A stretch of 64,000 nt of DNA from the NCBI GenBank assembly GCA_942492735.1, contig OW818648.1, positions 744,001-808,000 on the forward strand, written 5' to 3'. The translations under genes were made by a program, and so were the position numbers. The DNA comes from Sporobacter sp942492735 (GTDB lineage: Bacteria > Bacillota > Clostridia > Oscillospirales > Oscillospiraceae). This document shows, piece after piece, positions 34,721 through 44,052 of this stretch. How positions within the stretch are numbered: position 1 is the first letter of the stretch; every line of letters starts with the position of its first letter. The notes under the pieces are model-generated. The model worked only from the letters and a program-made list of their open reading frames with translations. It was not told the DNA's origin and ran no database searches.

Positions 34721-35584
34721 CTATTTCACATCTCCTGATTGCTCGAAGCTCGTGATCAGATAAACGTTTGCCAGGCTATTAAGATCCGCCGTCGGCTTAA
34801 TCGTTGCATATCTGTTGATGCCTGTATTATTGGTCACGACTTCTTCGACGGTTCCGACCACGAGTCCAGCCGGCAGAATACCGTCCTTGCCGGAGGTGAT
34901 GATTGTATCACCTGCGATGATCTCCGTCGTATCCTGCAGATAATCAAGATAATCGAATTTCAAAAGCCCCTGCTTCATCAGAGAAAAGTCCCCAGTCGCA
35001 ATCGCGAGCTCATCATTGCGCTCTATGTAGGCGCCGACAGAAAACTTCGTATCCAATATCGTCAGGACGATTGAGGAGTTGATATCGACAACATCGACGA
35101 CACCAATCAGATCGCCCGCTTCCGTAATCACGCTGTCGCCGACCTTAACTTCCGAATTCGATGAGCCTTTGCCGATCGTAAACGAAGACGTCCAGTTTGA
35201 CGTACCCCAATTGATAATCGCCGCCGTGTCATATTTTGTATAATCCGGGTGGCGCGAGCTGAGCTCCAAAAGTGTGCGCAGCTGCTCATTTTCATTTGAT
35301 ATATCCGTGGAATCCCGGTAATCCTGCTTCAGTTGGTTGAGTTCGGCATTGAGCTCAGCGTTCTCGGCGAGGAGCTTGTCATATTTGTCCATATAACCGT
35401 AGAAGCTCTCAAATGTTTTTGCGACGGTCGACGCAATGCTTTTCAAAGGCTTTGACAATGATGTCAGCGCATTGGTAATAAACCCTGAATTACCGCTCGT
35501 ATTTACAGAAATCAGCGTGATTGTCGCAATAACGAGCGCAATGATAAAAAAAGAAAAAACGCGGAATCTGAATAATCGTTTCAT
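34721..35584 (-). CDS. mreC: Rod shape-determining protein MreC
   Basis: This is a bitopic membrane protein that scaffolds the elongasome outside the membrane. The 287-residue protein has one N-terminal membrane helix (about 8-27), an extracytoplasmic coiled coil (about 62-105, with LLAENAELNAELNQL) and two beta domains with NWTSSFTIGKGSS, VGDSVITEAGDLIGVV and IITSGKDGILPAGLVVGTV, all typical of MreC. It follows maf by 78 nt and precedes mreD without a gap. mreB, which usually stands just before mreC, is missing here. Confidence 0.94.
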   Translation of the reverse strand: MKRLFRFRVFSFFIIALVIATITLISVNTSGNSGFITNALTSLSKPLKSIASTVAKTFESFYGYMDKYDKLLAENAELNAELNQLKQDYRDSTDISNENEQLRTLLELSSRHPDYTKYDTAAIINWGTSNWTSSFTIGKGSSNSEVKVGDSVITEAGDLIGVVDVVDINSSIVLTILDTKFSVGAYIERNDELAIATGDFSLMKQGLLKFDYLDYLQDTTEIIAGDTIITSGKDGILPAGLVVGTVEEVVTNNTGINRYATIKPTADLNSLANVYLITSFEQSGDVK

Positions 35585-35662
35585 TTATGTCACGCCTTTC
35601 ACCTGAACAATGCGCCTTAAGCGGCTCACTCCAACAGCAATACTGCGGCGAGCCTTCCGGCA

Positions 35663-36229
35663 TCAAAAAAACAACCCAACCTGTCGGAGTGTTGTGACAA
35701 GCCGGCAAATCGGAAGGCCCATCACATTAAAAAAATCGCCCTCAATCCGTTTGATGAACGCAGCGCCTCGTCCCTGCGCGCCGTAAGCGCCGGCCTTGTC
35801 CATCGGTTCGCCGGTTTTGATGTACGCTTCAATCTCGGTTTCAAGCAGCTCTCGAAAGAACACATCCGTCTTCTCGGCAAAGGATACTTCCCTGTTGTTT
35901 TGTATTATCGTAACACCGGTATATACTAAATGTTTCGCGTCTGACAGACGCCTCAGCATTTCTGCGGCGTCGCTCTCGGACTCCGGTTTGCCTAACGCTT
36001 CTCCATTAAGATAGACAAGCGTATCTGCGGCAATGATCAAATCGCTCTTCTCGCAGCACGCAGCCACCGTCCGCGCTTTTAACTGTGCGATGTGAATAAC
36101 AGCTTCATCCGGCTGCAGGTCCGGCACTGCTTCGTCGACATCGGCCGGAACGACGGAAAAATCGCTCATACCCAGCATCTCAAGGAGTTCCCGCCGACGC
36201 GGAGAGGAAGACGCTAAGACGATTCTCAT
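35663..36229 (-). CDS. maf: Maf family nucleoside triphosphate pyrophosphatase
   Basis: The cytosolic enzyme hydrolyses dTTP, UTP or modified nucleotides to monophosphates; in Bacillus Maf is linked to septum formation arrest. The 188-residue protein has the N-terminal SSSPRRRELLEMLG (about 6-19), DEAV..IAQLKA, ADTLVYLNGEALGKP (about 69-83), TGVTI and the GEPMDKAGAYGAQGRGAAFI motif (about 137-156 in part). I chose ATG 36229, which forms TAATG with the stop codon of the U32 peptidase gene and has AGGGGTGG upstream; the in-frame ATG at 36319 would overlap that gene by 90 nt. It opens the maf-mreC-mreD-mrdA-minD cluster. Confidence 0.93.
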   Translation of the reverse strand: MRIVLASSSPRRRELLEMLGMSDFSVVPADVDEAVPDLQPDEAVIHIAQLKARTVAACCEKSDLIIAADTLVYLNGEALGKPESESDAAEMLRRLSDAKHLVYTGVTIIQNNREVSFAEKTDVFFRELLETEIEAYIKTGEPMDKAGAYGAQGRGAAFIKRIEGDFFNVMGLPICRLVTTLRQVGLFF

Positions 36230-38325
36230 TATTCCACCCCTCTGTAATAAAGGCCGCGCGTATAAGACCCCGGTTCGTAATCGCCCTCTTTGAGGTATCT
36301 CTTCATAACAGAAACGCATTCATTGGCGTTTTCCGTTGTAAACATCAACCGTTCTGCCCAGAGGCCGAGTTTTGCCGTTTCATCTCTTTTATCACCTAAA
36401 AACAATTTTTTGGAATTCAGCACCACATTCCGGCACTTGTATTCCTGCACTACGGGAAACGATGCCCCCTGCTTATCCCTGAGACCGGAAAAATTATCAC
36501 AGGAGCAGACGCCCGTATTGCCCTTGATGACACAGTTCTCTGTGAGCATCAGCGGAAGACGGCCATAAACAATCATTTCCGTATTGATCGCTTTTGATAG
36601 GTCCCTGATTGCTTCGATGCGGAGCTCAAACGACAGTGTGGCCGAGATAAACCCGAGGTCTTTAACTGTTTTAAGCGCCTGCGAGTTGAAGACATTCAGC
36701 CCAAAATCGCCTCTGGGTTCAAACCCCAGACCTTTCACATACTGCAGATGACCAAGATTTCCCACGAGCGCTTCCTTAACGCCCATCTCCTGCACGGCAT
36801 TAAGGAGTGATGTCACTCCTTTTTTTTCGCTATCGAATATGACTCTCGGCACCCTGACGGCGACCGTGATTTCCGGATCCTCCAGAAAAGGCGCTAAAAC
36901 TTCCTTATCCTTATCCTTCACAAGCTCCTCGACAGGAACATACAGAATGCGCGGCTTCAGCGCCGCCAGTTCTTTTGACAGCTGTGAGAGCTTCAGGACG
37001 GATACTGTGAGCACAGGCTTGTCTTCTCTGTTGAGGAGTCGGTTCCCAGGGACGAACTCCCCCTCTTTGCGCGGCTCGAGATATTTGCGTTTCTCCATCA
37101 GTTCAGCCAGAATATCCCGGCGCATCTCGTTTATCGCCGATGTCGGAATGGAAAGCCCACTGTCAAGGACGCTTCGGACACCGATGCAGTAAAACGGCGT
37201 ACCGCCGGTCTTATGGAGCTGCGTCTGGAGTGCTGTTGCAGTTAATTCTTTATGGAACGCCGGTTCGGGGACTAAGCCCTCCGTTGATGCGCTGTTCCCT
37301 TTATCGTCTGCTGCTGCAAGCTTCACAGGTTCACCCTGGTGGATTATACCGACAAAACGGACAGGTACACGCTGAAATTCGCCGTTTAAGTAGTTTTTCC
37401 GAGCTGTGGCAAAGATGACCTGATCGCCTTTCTTCTCCTCCTCACGGACACCGAACATTTCCTGACCGTGGTTGCTCGTATAATATCCGTCCGTGAAGCC
37501 TTGCCTGGAAAAGGCGCTTTCGAGTGCTCTCATGTCTTCAGCCGAGGGGCTTTTTTTATCCTTGACGGCGCGCGAATAGACGCCCGTGACGATTGCGGCG
37601 TATTCCGGCCTTTTCATACGCCCTTCGATTTTGATGCAGGAGACACCCATTTTTTCGAGTTCCTCAAGATAATCGATCAAGCAATTATCTTTCATGCTGA
37701 GCAAATATTCGGCAGCGTGTCCGCTGGTGCTGTAGTTCAAACGGCAGGGCTGCGCGCAAAGGCCCCGGTTACCGCTTCTTCTGCCGATGACGGAGCTCAT
37801 GTAACACTGTCCCGAGTAGCTCATGCAGAGCGCGCCGTGGGCGAACACTTCCGTTTCAATCGGCGCGTGTTTACAGATATAAGCTATCTCTTTTCTGGAT
37901 AGCTCGCGCGATAGCACAACGCGGGTAATGCCCATGGCCGCCGCAAGTTTGACGCCCTCGAGATTATGAATGCTCATTTGCGTGCTCGCGTGGACTGCCA
38001 CCTCCGGCGCGGCCTGCCGTACAGCCCGAAGCGCGCCGAGATCCTGAACGATAAATGCATCGGCACCGCAGCGGCACGCAGTCTTTGCCTGTTCAGCAAG
38101 CGCGGGAAGCTCTCTGTCGGAAACGAGCGTGTTGAATGTGACGTATATTTTGACGCCGCGGGCGCGGCAGTACTCAGACGCTTTACGGAATTCTTCCGTG
38201 GTGAAGTTTTTTGCGTTTCTCCGGGCATTATAATCGCCGAATCCCATGTATACGGCGTCGGCACCGTTTTGCACGGCAGCAATAACCCCCTCGGGAGAAC
38301 CGGCAGGGGACAGTATTTCCAGCAT
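36229..38325 (-). CDS. U32 family peptidase-like protein (RlhA/TrhP type) with DUF3656
   Basis: The 698-residue protein has the U32 signature around EVFAHGALCMSYSGQCYMSS (about 160-178) followed by the Cys pattern GNRGLCAQPCRLNY, the barrel start EILSPAGSPEGVIAAVQNGADAVYMG (about 3-28 in part) and a C-terminal half with the DUF3656 insertion and a further YGRLPLML...CVIKGNTGVCSC motif. Although called peptidases, characterised members (RlhA, TrhP/TrhO partners) hydroxylate RNA bases with prephenate-derived chemistry and Fe-S clusters; the many conserved Cys fit that. It is the first gene of the cluster leading into maf, with which it overlaps at TAATG. Confidence 0.88.
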   Translation of the reverse strand: MLEILSPAGSPEGVIAAVQNGADAVYMGFGDYNARRNAKNFTTEEFRKASEYCRARGVKIYVTFNTLVSDRELPALAEQAKTACRCGADAFIVQDLGALRAVRQAAPEVAVHASTQMSIHNLEGVKLAAAMGITRVVLSRELSRKEIAYICKHAPIETEVFAHGALCMSYSGQCYMSSVIGRRSGNRGLCAQPCRLNYSTSGHAAEYLLSMKDNCLIDYLEELEKMGVSCIKIEGRMKRPEYAAIVTGVYSRAVKDKKSPSAEDMRALESAFSRQGFTDGYYTSNHGQEMFGVREEEKKGDQVIFATARKNYLNGEFQRVPVRFVGIIHQGEPVKLAAADDKGNSASTEGLVPEPAFHKELTATALQTQLHKTGGTPFYCIGVRSVLDSGLSIPTSAINEMRRDILAELMEKRKYLEPRKEGEFVPGNRLLNREDKPVLTVSVLKLSQLSKELAALKPRILYVPVEELVKDKDKEVLAPFLEDPEITVAVRVPRVIFDSEKKGVTSLLNAVQEMGVKEALVGNLGHLQYVKGLGFEPRGDFGLNVFNSQALKTVKDLGFISATLSFELRIEAIRDLSKAINTEMIVYGRLPLMLTENCVIKGNTGVCSCDNFSGLRDKQGASFPVVQEYKCRNVVLNSKKLFLGDKRDETAKLGLWAERLMFTTENANECVSVMKRYLKEGDYEPGSYTRGLYYRGVE

Positions 38326-38548
38326 GTTTCATCGGCCTTTCACAGGGCTTTCATCATATACATCAATCATCACGCATTGCTGCGGCATAACGATGCGTCT
38401 GTAACGGTTTATTATACCAGTATTCTTCGACGGAGGCAACCGCCATCCGGAATAATTAATAATCATTTGTAAAACCTTTATTTATCCTGATATTTAAGAT
38501 ACCATATCTGACTTTAATGTCAAGAAAAGCCACTTTTTGTCAAGCCCT

Positions 38549-39073
38549 TCACTTAAAGAACCCGTTTTGGATAAATTTTGTCTCTCTTGCCATCACAAAG
38601 GCGCCAGGATCGATGGAGTAGACAATTTTTTCCAGTTTTTTTAGGTTTTCACCTTTGATTTCGATGATCAGCATAAACTTCTCATCTCCGAATTCCGAGC
38701 TGTTGACATTTAAAACGGACACGCCGAAGCCGGCGTTTCTGACGGCATCGATAAGCTTTTCATTTTTTGAGCTGGTGACAATCTGAATATCAAGTATGCC
38801 CTTCAAAAACCTATTTGCCAGTTTCCCTCCCGCGTAGGTACCTGCCGCAAACCCTCCGGCGTAAAACAGCGCGACCCACAAACTCGTTCCGCCATTACTG
38901 ATGGCCGCCTGGACGATCACAAACCATACGAAAACTTCAATAAACCCGATGACGGAGGCGGTACCAATCTTGCCCTTAACCGTCAAAATCGTTCTGACCG
39001 TTCCAAGCGAGACATCGACGATCCTGCAACAAAAAACCTGGATACACAACAAAAACAAAACCCACGTTATCAT
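38549..39073 (-). CDS. UPF0316/DUF2179 membrane protein
   Basis: The 174-residue protein has three N-terminal membrane segments (about 2-22, 35-55, 62-80) with the family motif DVSLGTVRTILTVKGK (about 19-34) and a C-terminal soluble DUF2179 domain (about 95-174) that resembles a PII-like or ferredoxin-like sensor domain. The function is unknown; DUF2179 domains have been linked to nucleotide or ion sensing. I chose ATG 39073 with AGAGG 8 nt upstream; the ORF could open at 39214 but lacks a start signal and the extension is not membrane-like. It is divergent from dnaD across about 210 nt. Confidence 0.85.
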   Translation of the reverse strand: MITWVLFLLCIQVFCCRIVDVSLGTVRTILTVKGKIGTASVIGFIEVFVWFVIVQAAISNGGTSLWVALFYAGGFAAGTYAGGKLANRFLKGILDIQIVTSSKNEKLIDAVRNAGFGVSVLNVNSSEFGDEKFMLIIEIKGENLKKLEKIVYSIDPGAFVMARETKFIQNGFFK

Positions 39074-39282
39074 GCTGAAACCTCTTTTCCAGTCTGACTG
39101 CCTGAATATACTTTTGACAAAATTTTGATGATTTAATCTTTCCCCGCCATTGCCCGATGCCAGAATTGCTGTTATAATCAAGCAGGTAAACGATCCGGGC
39201 TGAAACCGCAGCAATCCGGCAGCTGCATTGTCCGATTGATAGATATGCGATAAACCACTAAAAGAAAGGGGGCAGTGATGTC

Positions 39283-40239
39283 ATGGCTGACATGCGATTT
39301 GTTTTGCCGGGTTCCGATACGATAACGCTCGACGGCCAGACGGTTGATAAGCTCATCCGTGCCGGGGACGGCGGCGCCGCGCTCCTTTATCTATACGCCG
39401 TCAGAACAGGCGGCTCCCTGTCTGAGAGTCAGGCGGCTAAAATAGTCACACGCAGCGAAAAGGACATCAGGACCTCGATGGAGCTCCTGAACAGGCTGGG
39501 ACTACTGAAGTACGATGATGCGCCGCCGCCTGTCCGGACCGAAGAGCTTCCGGAATATACGGCAGACGATATAAAGCGCGAGCTGGATAATGGGAGCGTG
39601 TTCCGCTGCCTTGTACAGGAGGTCCAGCGGAGTCTCGGAAAAATCCTGACATCCGATGACCTGATTAAACTCTTCGGGATATACGACAGCCTCGGGCTGC
39701 CGCCGGAAGTCATACTGCATCTCATCACTTATTGCATCGACGAAAACCGGAGGCATTACGGGCCGGGTCGCATCCCGACGCTGCGATACATAGAAAAAGC
39801 CGCCTACACCTGGGAACGAGAAGGTATTATGACGCTGGACGCTGCAGAGCTGTATTTAAAAATGCTTGAGTCAAAACGAGGCCAGACGAACGACATCAAA
39901 AAGGTACTGCAGATTAAAGACCGCGAGCTGTCTGTCAGCGAGAGAAAGTATGTCGACAGCTGGATAACAATGGGCTTTTCTCCGGATGCTATTGAGATGG
40001 CTTATGACAAAACACTTCTCAAAACCGGTCGGTTGGCCTGGAGTTATATGGATTCGATCATCGGCAGCTGGCATCAAAAAGGGCTTCACGCACCCGACGA
40101 CATTCAGGCCAAAGATGGAAAATGCGCGCAGCCGACACAAAAGCGTTCGCCTCATATGGATTCAGCCAGGGCCTCTGCACCTTCGCAAACTGAAGTTGAC
40201 CGCATGAAGAAATTTTTAGAAAAGCTGAGGGAGGAGTAA
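39283..40239 (+). CDS. dnaD: DnaD domain replication-initiation protein
   Basis: DnaD is a scaffold that recruits the helicase loader to DnaA at the origin and to stalled forks in Bacillota. The 318-residue protein has an N-terminal winged-helix-like part (about 20-75, SLSESQAAKIVTRSEKDI), a first DnaB_2/DnaD helical domain (about 88-160) and a second such domain (about 195-265) ending with the hallmark WSYMDSIIGSWHQKGL (about 244-259, matching YxxxIxxWxxxG). GGGGG lies 10 nt before the ATG. The dnaI-like loader gene starts 2 nt after its stop, an arrangement typical of clostridia. Confidence 0.92.
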   Translation: MADMRFVLPGSDTITLDGQTVDKLIRAGDGGAALLYLYAVRTGGSLSESQAAKIVTRSEKDIRTSMELLNRLGLLKYDDAPPPVRTEELPEYTADDIKRELDNGSVFRCLVQEVQRSLGKILTSDDLIKLFGIYDSLGLPPEVILHLITYCIDENRRHYGPGRIPTLRYIEKAAYTWEREGIMTLDAAELYLKMLESKRGQTNDIKKVLQIKDRELSVSERKYVDSWITMGFSPDAIEMAYDKTLLKTGRLAWSYMDSIIGSWHQKGLHAPDDIQAKDGKCAQPTQKRSPHMDSARASAPSQTEVDRMKKFLEKLREE

Positions 40240-40241
40240 TC

Positions 40242-41237
40242 GTGTCCATAGATGGTAAGTATCTCGCCAAAGCAAAGCAGCGTCTCGAAGAGAGAAAAAG
40301 AGATTTTGATTTACGGCGCGAGACACGGCTCAGGGAGGTCTATCTGAAAAGCCCGCGTATTATGATGCTCGACCGGGAAATCAAAAGCACCGTCATTGAA
40401 GTGATCGGTGTGGCTCTTAAAAATGGGCAGGATCCGGAAGCCGCAATCGTCGAGCTCCGGGACAAAAACCTATACCTGCAGTCAGAACGCGTTCAGGCGC
40501 TGATTTCAGCCGGTTTTTCTCCGGATTATATTGACGACGAATATTTATGCAGCCACTGCCGCGACACCGGATACGTCGGTATCGATCTCTGCTCATGCCT
40601 AAGGCAGCTCTACAGCGACGAGTTGAAAGCATCCTTAAGCAATTTGTTTAAGCTCGGCACGGAATCATTTGATAATTTCGACCTGACATGGTATGACGAT
40701 ACGCCGAACCCCGAAATTGGCATGCCGACGAGAAGCTATATGGAAAACATCTGCGAAACCTGCTACCGGTACGCCAACAAATTTAGCCTCAAATCCACCA
40801 ATCTGTTTTTCAACGGCGCGACAGGCCTTGGAAAAACCTTTTTGTCGGCGTGTATCGCGCGTGTTGTGGCCGACAAAGGCTTTTCTGTTGTCTACGATAT
40901 GGCGTGTTCCATATTTTCGGCTTTTGAGGAAGATAAATTCTCAAAAAGCGACGACCCGGTGCTGCTCCGCGGTGAACTCAGGCGATATCTGGAGAGCGAC
41001 CTGTTGATTATCGACGACCTTGGCACCGAGATGACGACATCCTTTACGGTCAGCGCGCTTTATGAGCTGCTTAACACGAGACTGATCGCCGGAAAGAAGT
41101 CAATTATCAGTTCAAACTTGTCTCTTGATGACCTGCGCCGCCGGTATACGCCGCAGATTATGTCGCGACTTGAAGGAGAATTTCAGATTCTGAAGTTCTA
41201 CGGCAGCGATATCAGATTGTTAAAAAAAGGAATATAA
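40242..41237 (+). CDS. dnaI: DnaI/DnaC-type replicative helicase loader
   Basis: This AAA+ ATPase loads the DnaB-family helicase onto origin DNA. The 331-residue protein has an N-terminal helical region, a CxxC..CxC zinc-like motif in CSHCRDTGYVGIDLCSC (about 104-120), Walker A NGATGLGKTF (about 192-201), Walker B LLIIDDLGTEM (about 255-265), sensor IISSNLSLDDL and the arginine-finger region SRLEGEFQILKF (about 308-319). It begins with GTG preceded by GGGAGGAG and follows dnaD by 2 nt, so the pair is translationally linked. DnaA-box-like sites follow within 100 nt. Confidence 0.92.
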   Translation: MSIDGKYLAKAKQRLEERKRDFDLRRETRLREVYLKSPRIMMLDREIKSTVIEVIGVALKNGQDPEAAIVELRDKNLYLQSERVQALISAGFSPDYIDDEYLCSHCRDTGYVGIDLCSCLRQLYSDELKASLSNLFKLGTESFDNFDLTWYDDTPNPEIGMPTRSYMENICETCYRYANKFSLKSTNLFFNGATGLGKTFLSACIARVVADKGFSVVYDMACSIFSAFEEDKFSKSDDPVLLRGELRRYLESDLLIIDDLGTEMTTSFTVSALYELLNTRLIAGKKSIISSNLSLDDLRRRYTPQIMSRLEGEFQILKFYGSDIRLLKKGI

Positions 41238-41327
41238 CGCCGATTATTCAGTCTATTGGATATAACATAATTTTTATAAATTATTTCCCACCGGAAATAT
41301 TCGTTGAAATCACACGGGTTTTGCACA

Positions 41328-41383
41328 TTATCCACATGTTTTTCCACACGCATTATGTCAACACTGGTGTTGATTTATTCACC
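41328..41383 (+). promoter_or_regulatory. Cluster of DnaA-box-like 9-mers beside a short palindrome
   Basis: In the 273-nt gap between dnaI and the flippase gene, a perfect consensus DnaA box TTATCCACA lies at 41328-41336, followed in the same orientation by TTTTCCACA at 41340-41348 and TTATTCACC at 41375-41383. Between the last two is the inverted repeat TCAACAC-TG-GTGTTGA (41358-41373). The spacing of 12 nt between the first two is compatible with side-by-side DnaA binding. The flanks are AT-rich. Nothing else in the window contains such a group as far as I saw. It may be a DnaA-responsive control site or titration site rather than an origin. Confidence 0.5.
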
Positions 41384-41510
41384 AACCCGCATTCATTACC
41401 TTGCTTTTTCAAAGAACGCGGTGTAAAATGAGCCGCTTGCGAATAAGCATCATATAGAATAATACGGAAGTGTCAATAATCTCATTAGGTATCTTAAAGG
41501 GTGGTCTGAT

Positions 41511-43130
41511 TTGTCGGAAACAAAAAAGCAGAGCTATTTACGAGGCGCGGCTATACTGACCGCTACTGTCTTAATAGCTAAGATTATCGGCGCGATCTTT
41601 AAAATACCTTTGTATGGTCTCCTGGGAGACCGCGGTACAACGAACTTCACGCTGACCTATTCGATCTATGGTTTACTGCTGACGATCTCCACCTCAGGCA
41701 TACCGGTCGCGCTGTCGCGCCAGATCTCGGCGGCAGCTGCTACGGGACATCTGCGTCAGGTGAAGCGTTATTTCTCTGTCGCGCTGCCGGCGTTTATATT
41801 TGTCGGCGCCGTCTTTGCTGTTTTAATGTTCGTATTTGCCGATCAGCTTGCCGTCTTGATGGGTGATGATATTTCCGCCGGAATCCGCATGCTGTCCCCG
41901 GCCGTATTTTTTTGTTGTGTTGTCTCTGTTTTTGAAGGCTATGGGCAGGGACACGGCAATATGCTCCCGACGGCTGTCAAGCAAATTATCGAGGTTACCA
42001 GCAAATTGCTCTTTGGGCTTGCCATAGCGTGGTGGCTTTTAAAACAGGGCTACGACACGCCGATTATCGCCTCCGGCGCGATTTCGGGTGTGACCATCGG
42101 ACTCGGGGTTGCCTTGGTCGTCCTCATTTTATATAAACGTAAAATAGATAGGGCGCAGCACTACGATATCAGGGCCGTGCAGGATATACCAAGCAGCAGG
42201 CTCAGAACGCTGCTGAGCATATTCAAGGTGAGCATCCCCATCACGTTGGGCGCTTCATTCATTAGTATCATGACGCTCATTGACTACAGGCTTGTTTTAT
42301 ACCGCCTTCAGGCCGGCGCCGGCTTTGCTGAAGCAGCCGCAAAGGAACTGACAGGCGTCTACTCCAAGGCGCAGACACTCTTAATCCTGCCCTCTTCCTT
42401 AATCGTGCCGCTGGCCGTCAGTATCATTCCTGCGATTGCCGCAGCGATCGCCAGCAATCGTCACCGCGAGGCGAAGGACGTAATGGCGTCCTCTCTCAAG
42501 CTGACGAGTCTTTTTGCCATGCCGGCCGCAGCGGGAATGTGTATTCTATCATTCCCGATTTTCAATGTCCTGTATCCCAATAGCAACGCCGTCGGCCCAA
42601 CACTCCTCATGATATTCGGCATTGCATCGTTCTTCGTGTGCATGCAAATCATTTCCTCCGGAATACTACAAGCGAACGGATACGAGCGAATCCCGATGCT
42701 GACGTTTCCGATCGGCGGTATCATACAAATTATCTTGGATTGGTACCTCGTCGGAAACCCAGAAATCGGCATCGTCGGTTCACCCGTCGGCACGCTCACT
42801 TGTTACTTCATCATTACGGCGCTCAATTTTGTTTTTATCGGACTGAAGGTCAAAAACAAGCCGAATTACGCCAAGGTTTTTGTCAAACCGGCGCTTTGTA
42901 CCGCCGTTATGGGTATCGGGGCATGGGCTGTTTATTCGTTGTCATACAAAGCCGGTTCCGGCGTCCTGGGTACAGGCCGGCTCGCGCTTCTCCTCTATCT
43001 GCTCGGCGCTATAGCTGTCGCTGTTATTGTGTACGGCGTTCTGGTCATCGCGACGAAAACGGTCACCAGGGAGGATATGAAGCTCGTTCCAAAAGGGGAG
43101 CGCATCGCGAATTTCCTGAAAATCAAGTAA
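41511..43130 (+). CDS. SpoVB/YabM-type MATE-like lipid flippase
   Basis: This is a polysaccharide-biosynthesis (MurJ/MviN-SpoVB superfamily) membrane protein of 539 residues with about 14 membrane segments. It starts with the typical KKQSYLRGAAILTATVLIAKIIGAIFKIPLYGLLGD (about 4-40 in part), a pattern shared by SpoVB, YabM, YtgP and Amj-like proteins that move lipid-linked sugars. The neighbouring mazG, hup and S4-domain genes match the yabM-yabN-yabO block of Bacillus, so I favour a YabM orthologue, though SpoVB function is possible. It begins with TTG, preceded by AAAGGGTGG. A separate promoter is likely in the preceding gap. Confidence 0.88.
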   Translation: MSETKKQSYLRGAAILTATVLIAKIIGAIFKIPLYGLLGDRGTTNFTLTYSIYGLLLTISTSGIPVALSRQISAAAATGHLRQVKRYFSVALPAFIFVGAVFAVLMFVFADQLAVLMGDDISAGIRMLSPAVFFCCVVSVFEGYGQGHGNMLPTAVKQIIEVTSKLLFGLAIAWWLLKQGYDTPIIASGAISGVTIGLGVALVVLILYKRKIDRAQHYDIRAVQDIPSSRLRTLLSIFKVSIPITLGASFISIMTLIDYRLVLYRLQAGAGFAEAAAKELTGVYSKAQTLLILPSSLIVPLAVSIIPAIAAAIASNRHREAKDVMASSLKLTSLFAMPAAAGMCILSFPIFNVLYPNSNAVGPTLLMIFGIASFFVCMQIISSGILQANGYERIPMLTFPIGGIIQIILDWYLVGNPEIGIVGSPVGTLTCYFIITALNFVFIGLKVKNKPNYAKVFVKPALCTAVMGIGAWAVYSLSYKAGSGVLGTGRLALLLYLLGAIAVAVIVYGVLVIATKTVTREDMKLVPKGERIANFLKIK

Positions 43131-43185
43131 AATCAACAGTTTTTTTTAAAAAGTTATATAAATAGCTTGCGGATTGGGGGAAAGT

Positions 43186-43995
43186 ATGGTAAATTTTGAA
43201 AACAAAGACCGCTACGACGTCTATGACTTGAAAAAACTTGTCACCGTCCTTCGTGGTCCGGGAGGCTGTCCCTGGGACGCCGAGCAGACGCATGAGAGCA
43301 TTCGCCGAAACTTTTTGGAAGAGGCGTATGAAGCGGTCGAAGCGATCGACGAGAAAGACGCCACTCATCTGTGCGAAGAGTTGGGCGACGTCCTGATGCA
43401 GGTTATTTTCCATGCTGATATTGAATCTGACGCTGGGCGGTTCGATTTAAACGATGTCGCCGATATGTCCGTCAGAAAGCTTTTAACGCGTCACCCGCAT
43501 GTCTTCGGTGATATCACCGTTTCCGGCAGCGACGAAGTCGTTCAAAACTGGGACGTCATAAAGCGCGCCGAAAAAAAGCATCAAACCATCTCTGATTCAC
43601 TTGACGCCGTAGCACGCAGTCTGCCTGGATTATGGCGTGCCGAAAAGATTCAGAAGAAGGCGGGTAAGGTCGGGTTCGAATGGCCCGATGTGCGCGGCGC
43701 AATGGACAAGCTCACTGAGGAGCTTGGCGAGCTGCAGGACGCAGTTAAAACTGGCGTCGGCATTGAAGACGAGCTTGGCGACCTTATATTCTCCGCTGTC
43801 AATGCCGCCCGTTTTCTTGGTATTGATCCCGAAGATGCCCTCAATCACGCCAGCGATAAATTTACCGCCAGGTTTAGGCACCTCGAAACAGCGGCTGTCT
43901 CGCAAGGTAAAACCCTTGAAGACATGTCTCTTGAAGAAATGGACGTGCTCTACGAAAGAGCGAAAAAAGAATTAGAGAATAAATACGACGCATGA
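43186..43995 (+). CDS. mazG: MazG nucleoside triphosphate pyrophosphohydrolase
   Basis: The cytosolic all-alpha pyrophosphatase hydrolyses (d)NTPs, including damaged ones, to monophosphates. The 269-residue protein has two MazG folds: the first with GCPWDAEQTHESI (about 29-41), EEAYEAVEAID and CEELGDVLMQVIFHADI (about 65-80), the second with KLTEELGELQDAV and EDELGDLIFSAVNAARF (about 193-209), both with the ExxE..ExxD metal signature. Unlike B. subtilis YabN it lacks the N-terminal tetrapyrrole-methylase domain. I chose ATG 43186 with GGGGGAAA upstream over the TTG at 43174. It follows the flippase gene by 55 nt. Confidence 0.93.
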   Translation: MVNFENKDRYDVYDLKKLVTVLRGPGGCPWDAEQTHESIRRNFLEEAYEAVEAIDEKDATHLCEELGDVLMQVIFHADIESDAGRFDLNDVADMSVRKLLTRHPHVFGDITVSGSDEVVQNWDVIKRAEKKHQTISDSLDAVARSLPGLWRAEKIQKKAGKVGFEWPDVRGAMDKLTEELGELQDAVKTGVGIEDELGDLIFSAVNAARFLGIDPEDALNHASDKFTARFRHLETAAVSQGKTLEDMSLEEMDVLYERAKKELENKYDA

Positions 43996-44052
43996 TATCG
44001 TGTTTTTCTTTAAAAAATAAAAGAAGCATATAATTTTAGGAGGACGGTACGA

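Noticed and set aside
41328..41383. Replication origin
   Set aside because: DnaA boxes are present, but dnaA, dnaN, rpmH and a clear unwinding element are not, and the cluster is short. I keep it only as a DnaA-site candidate.
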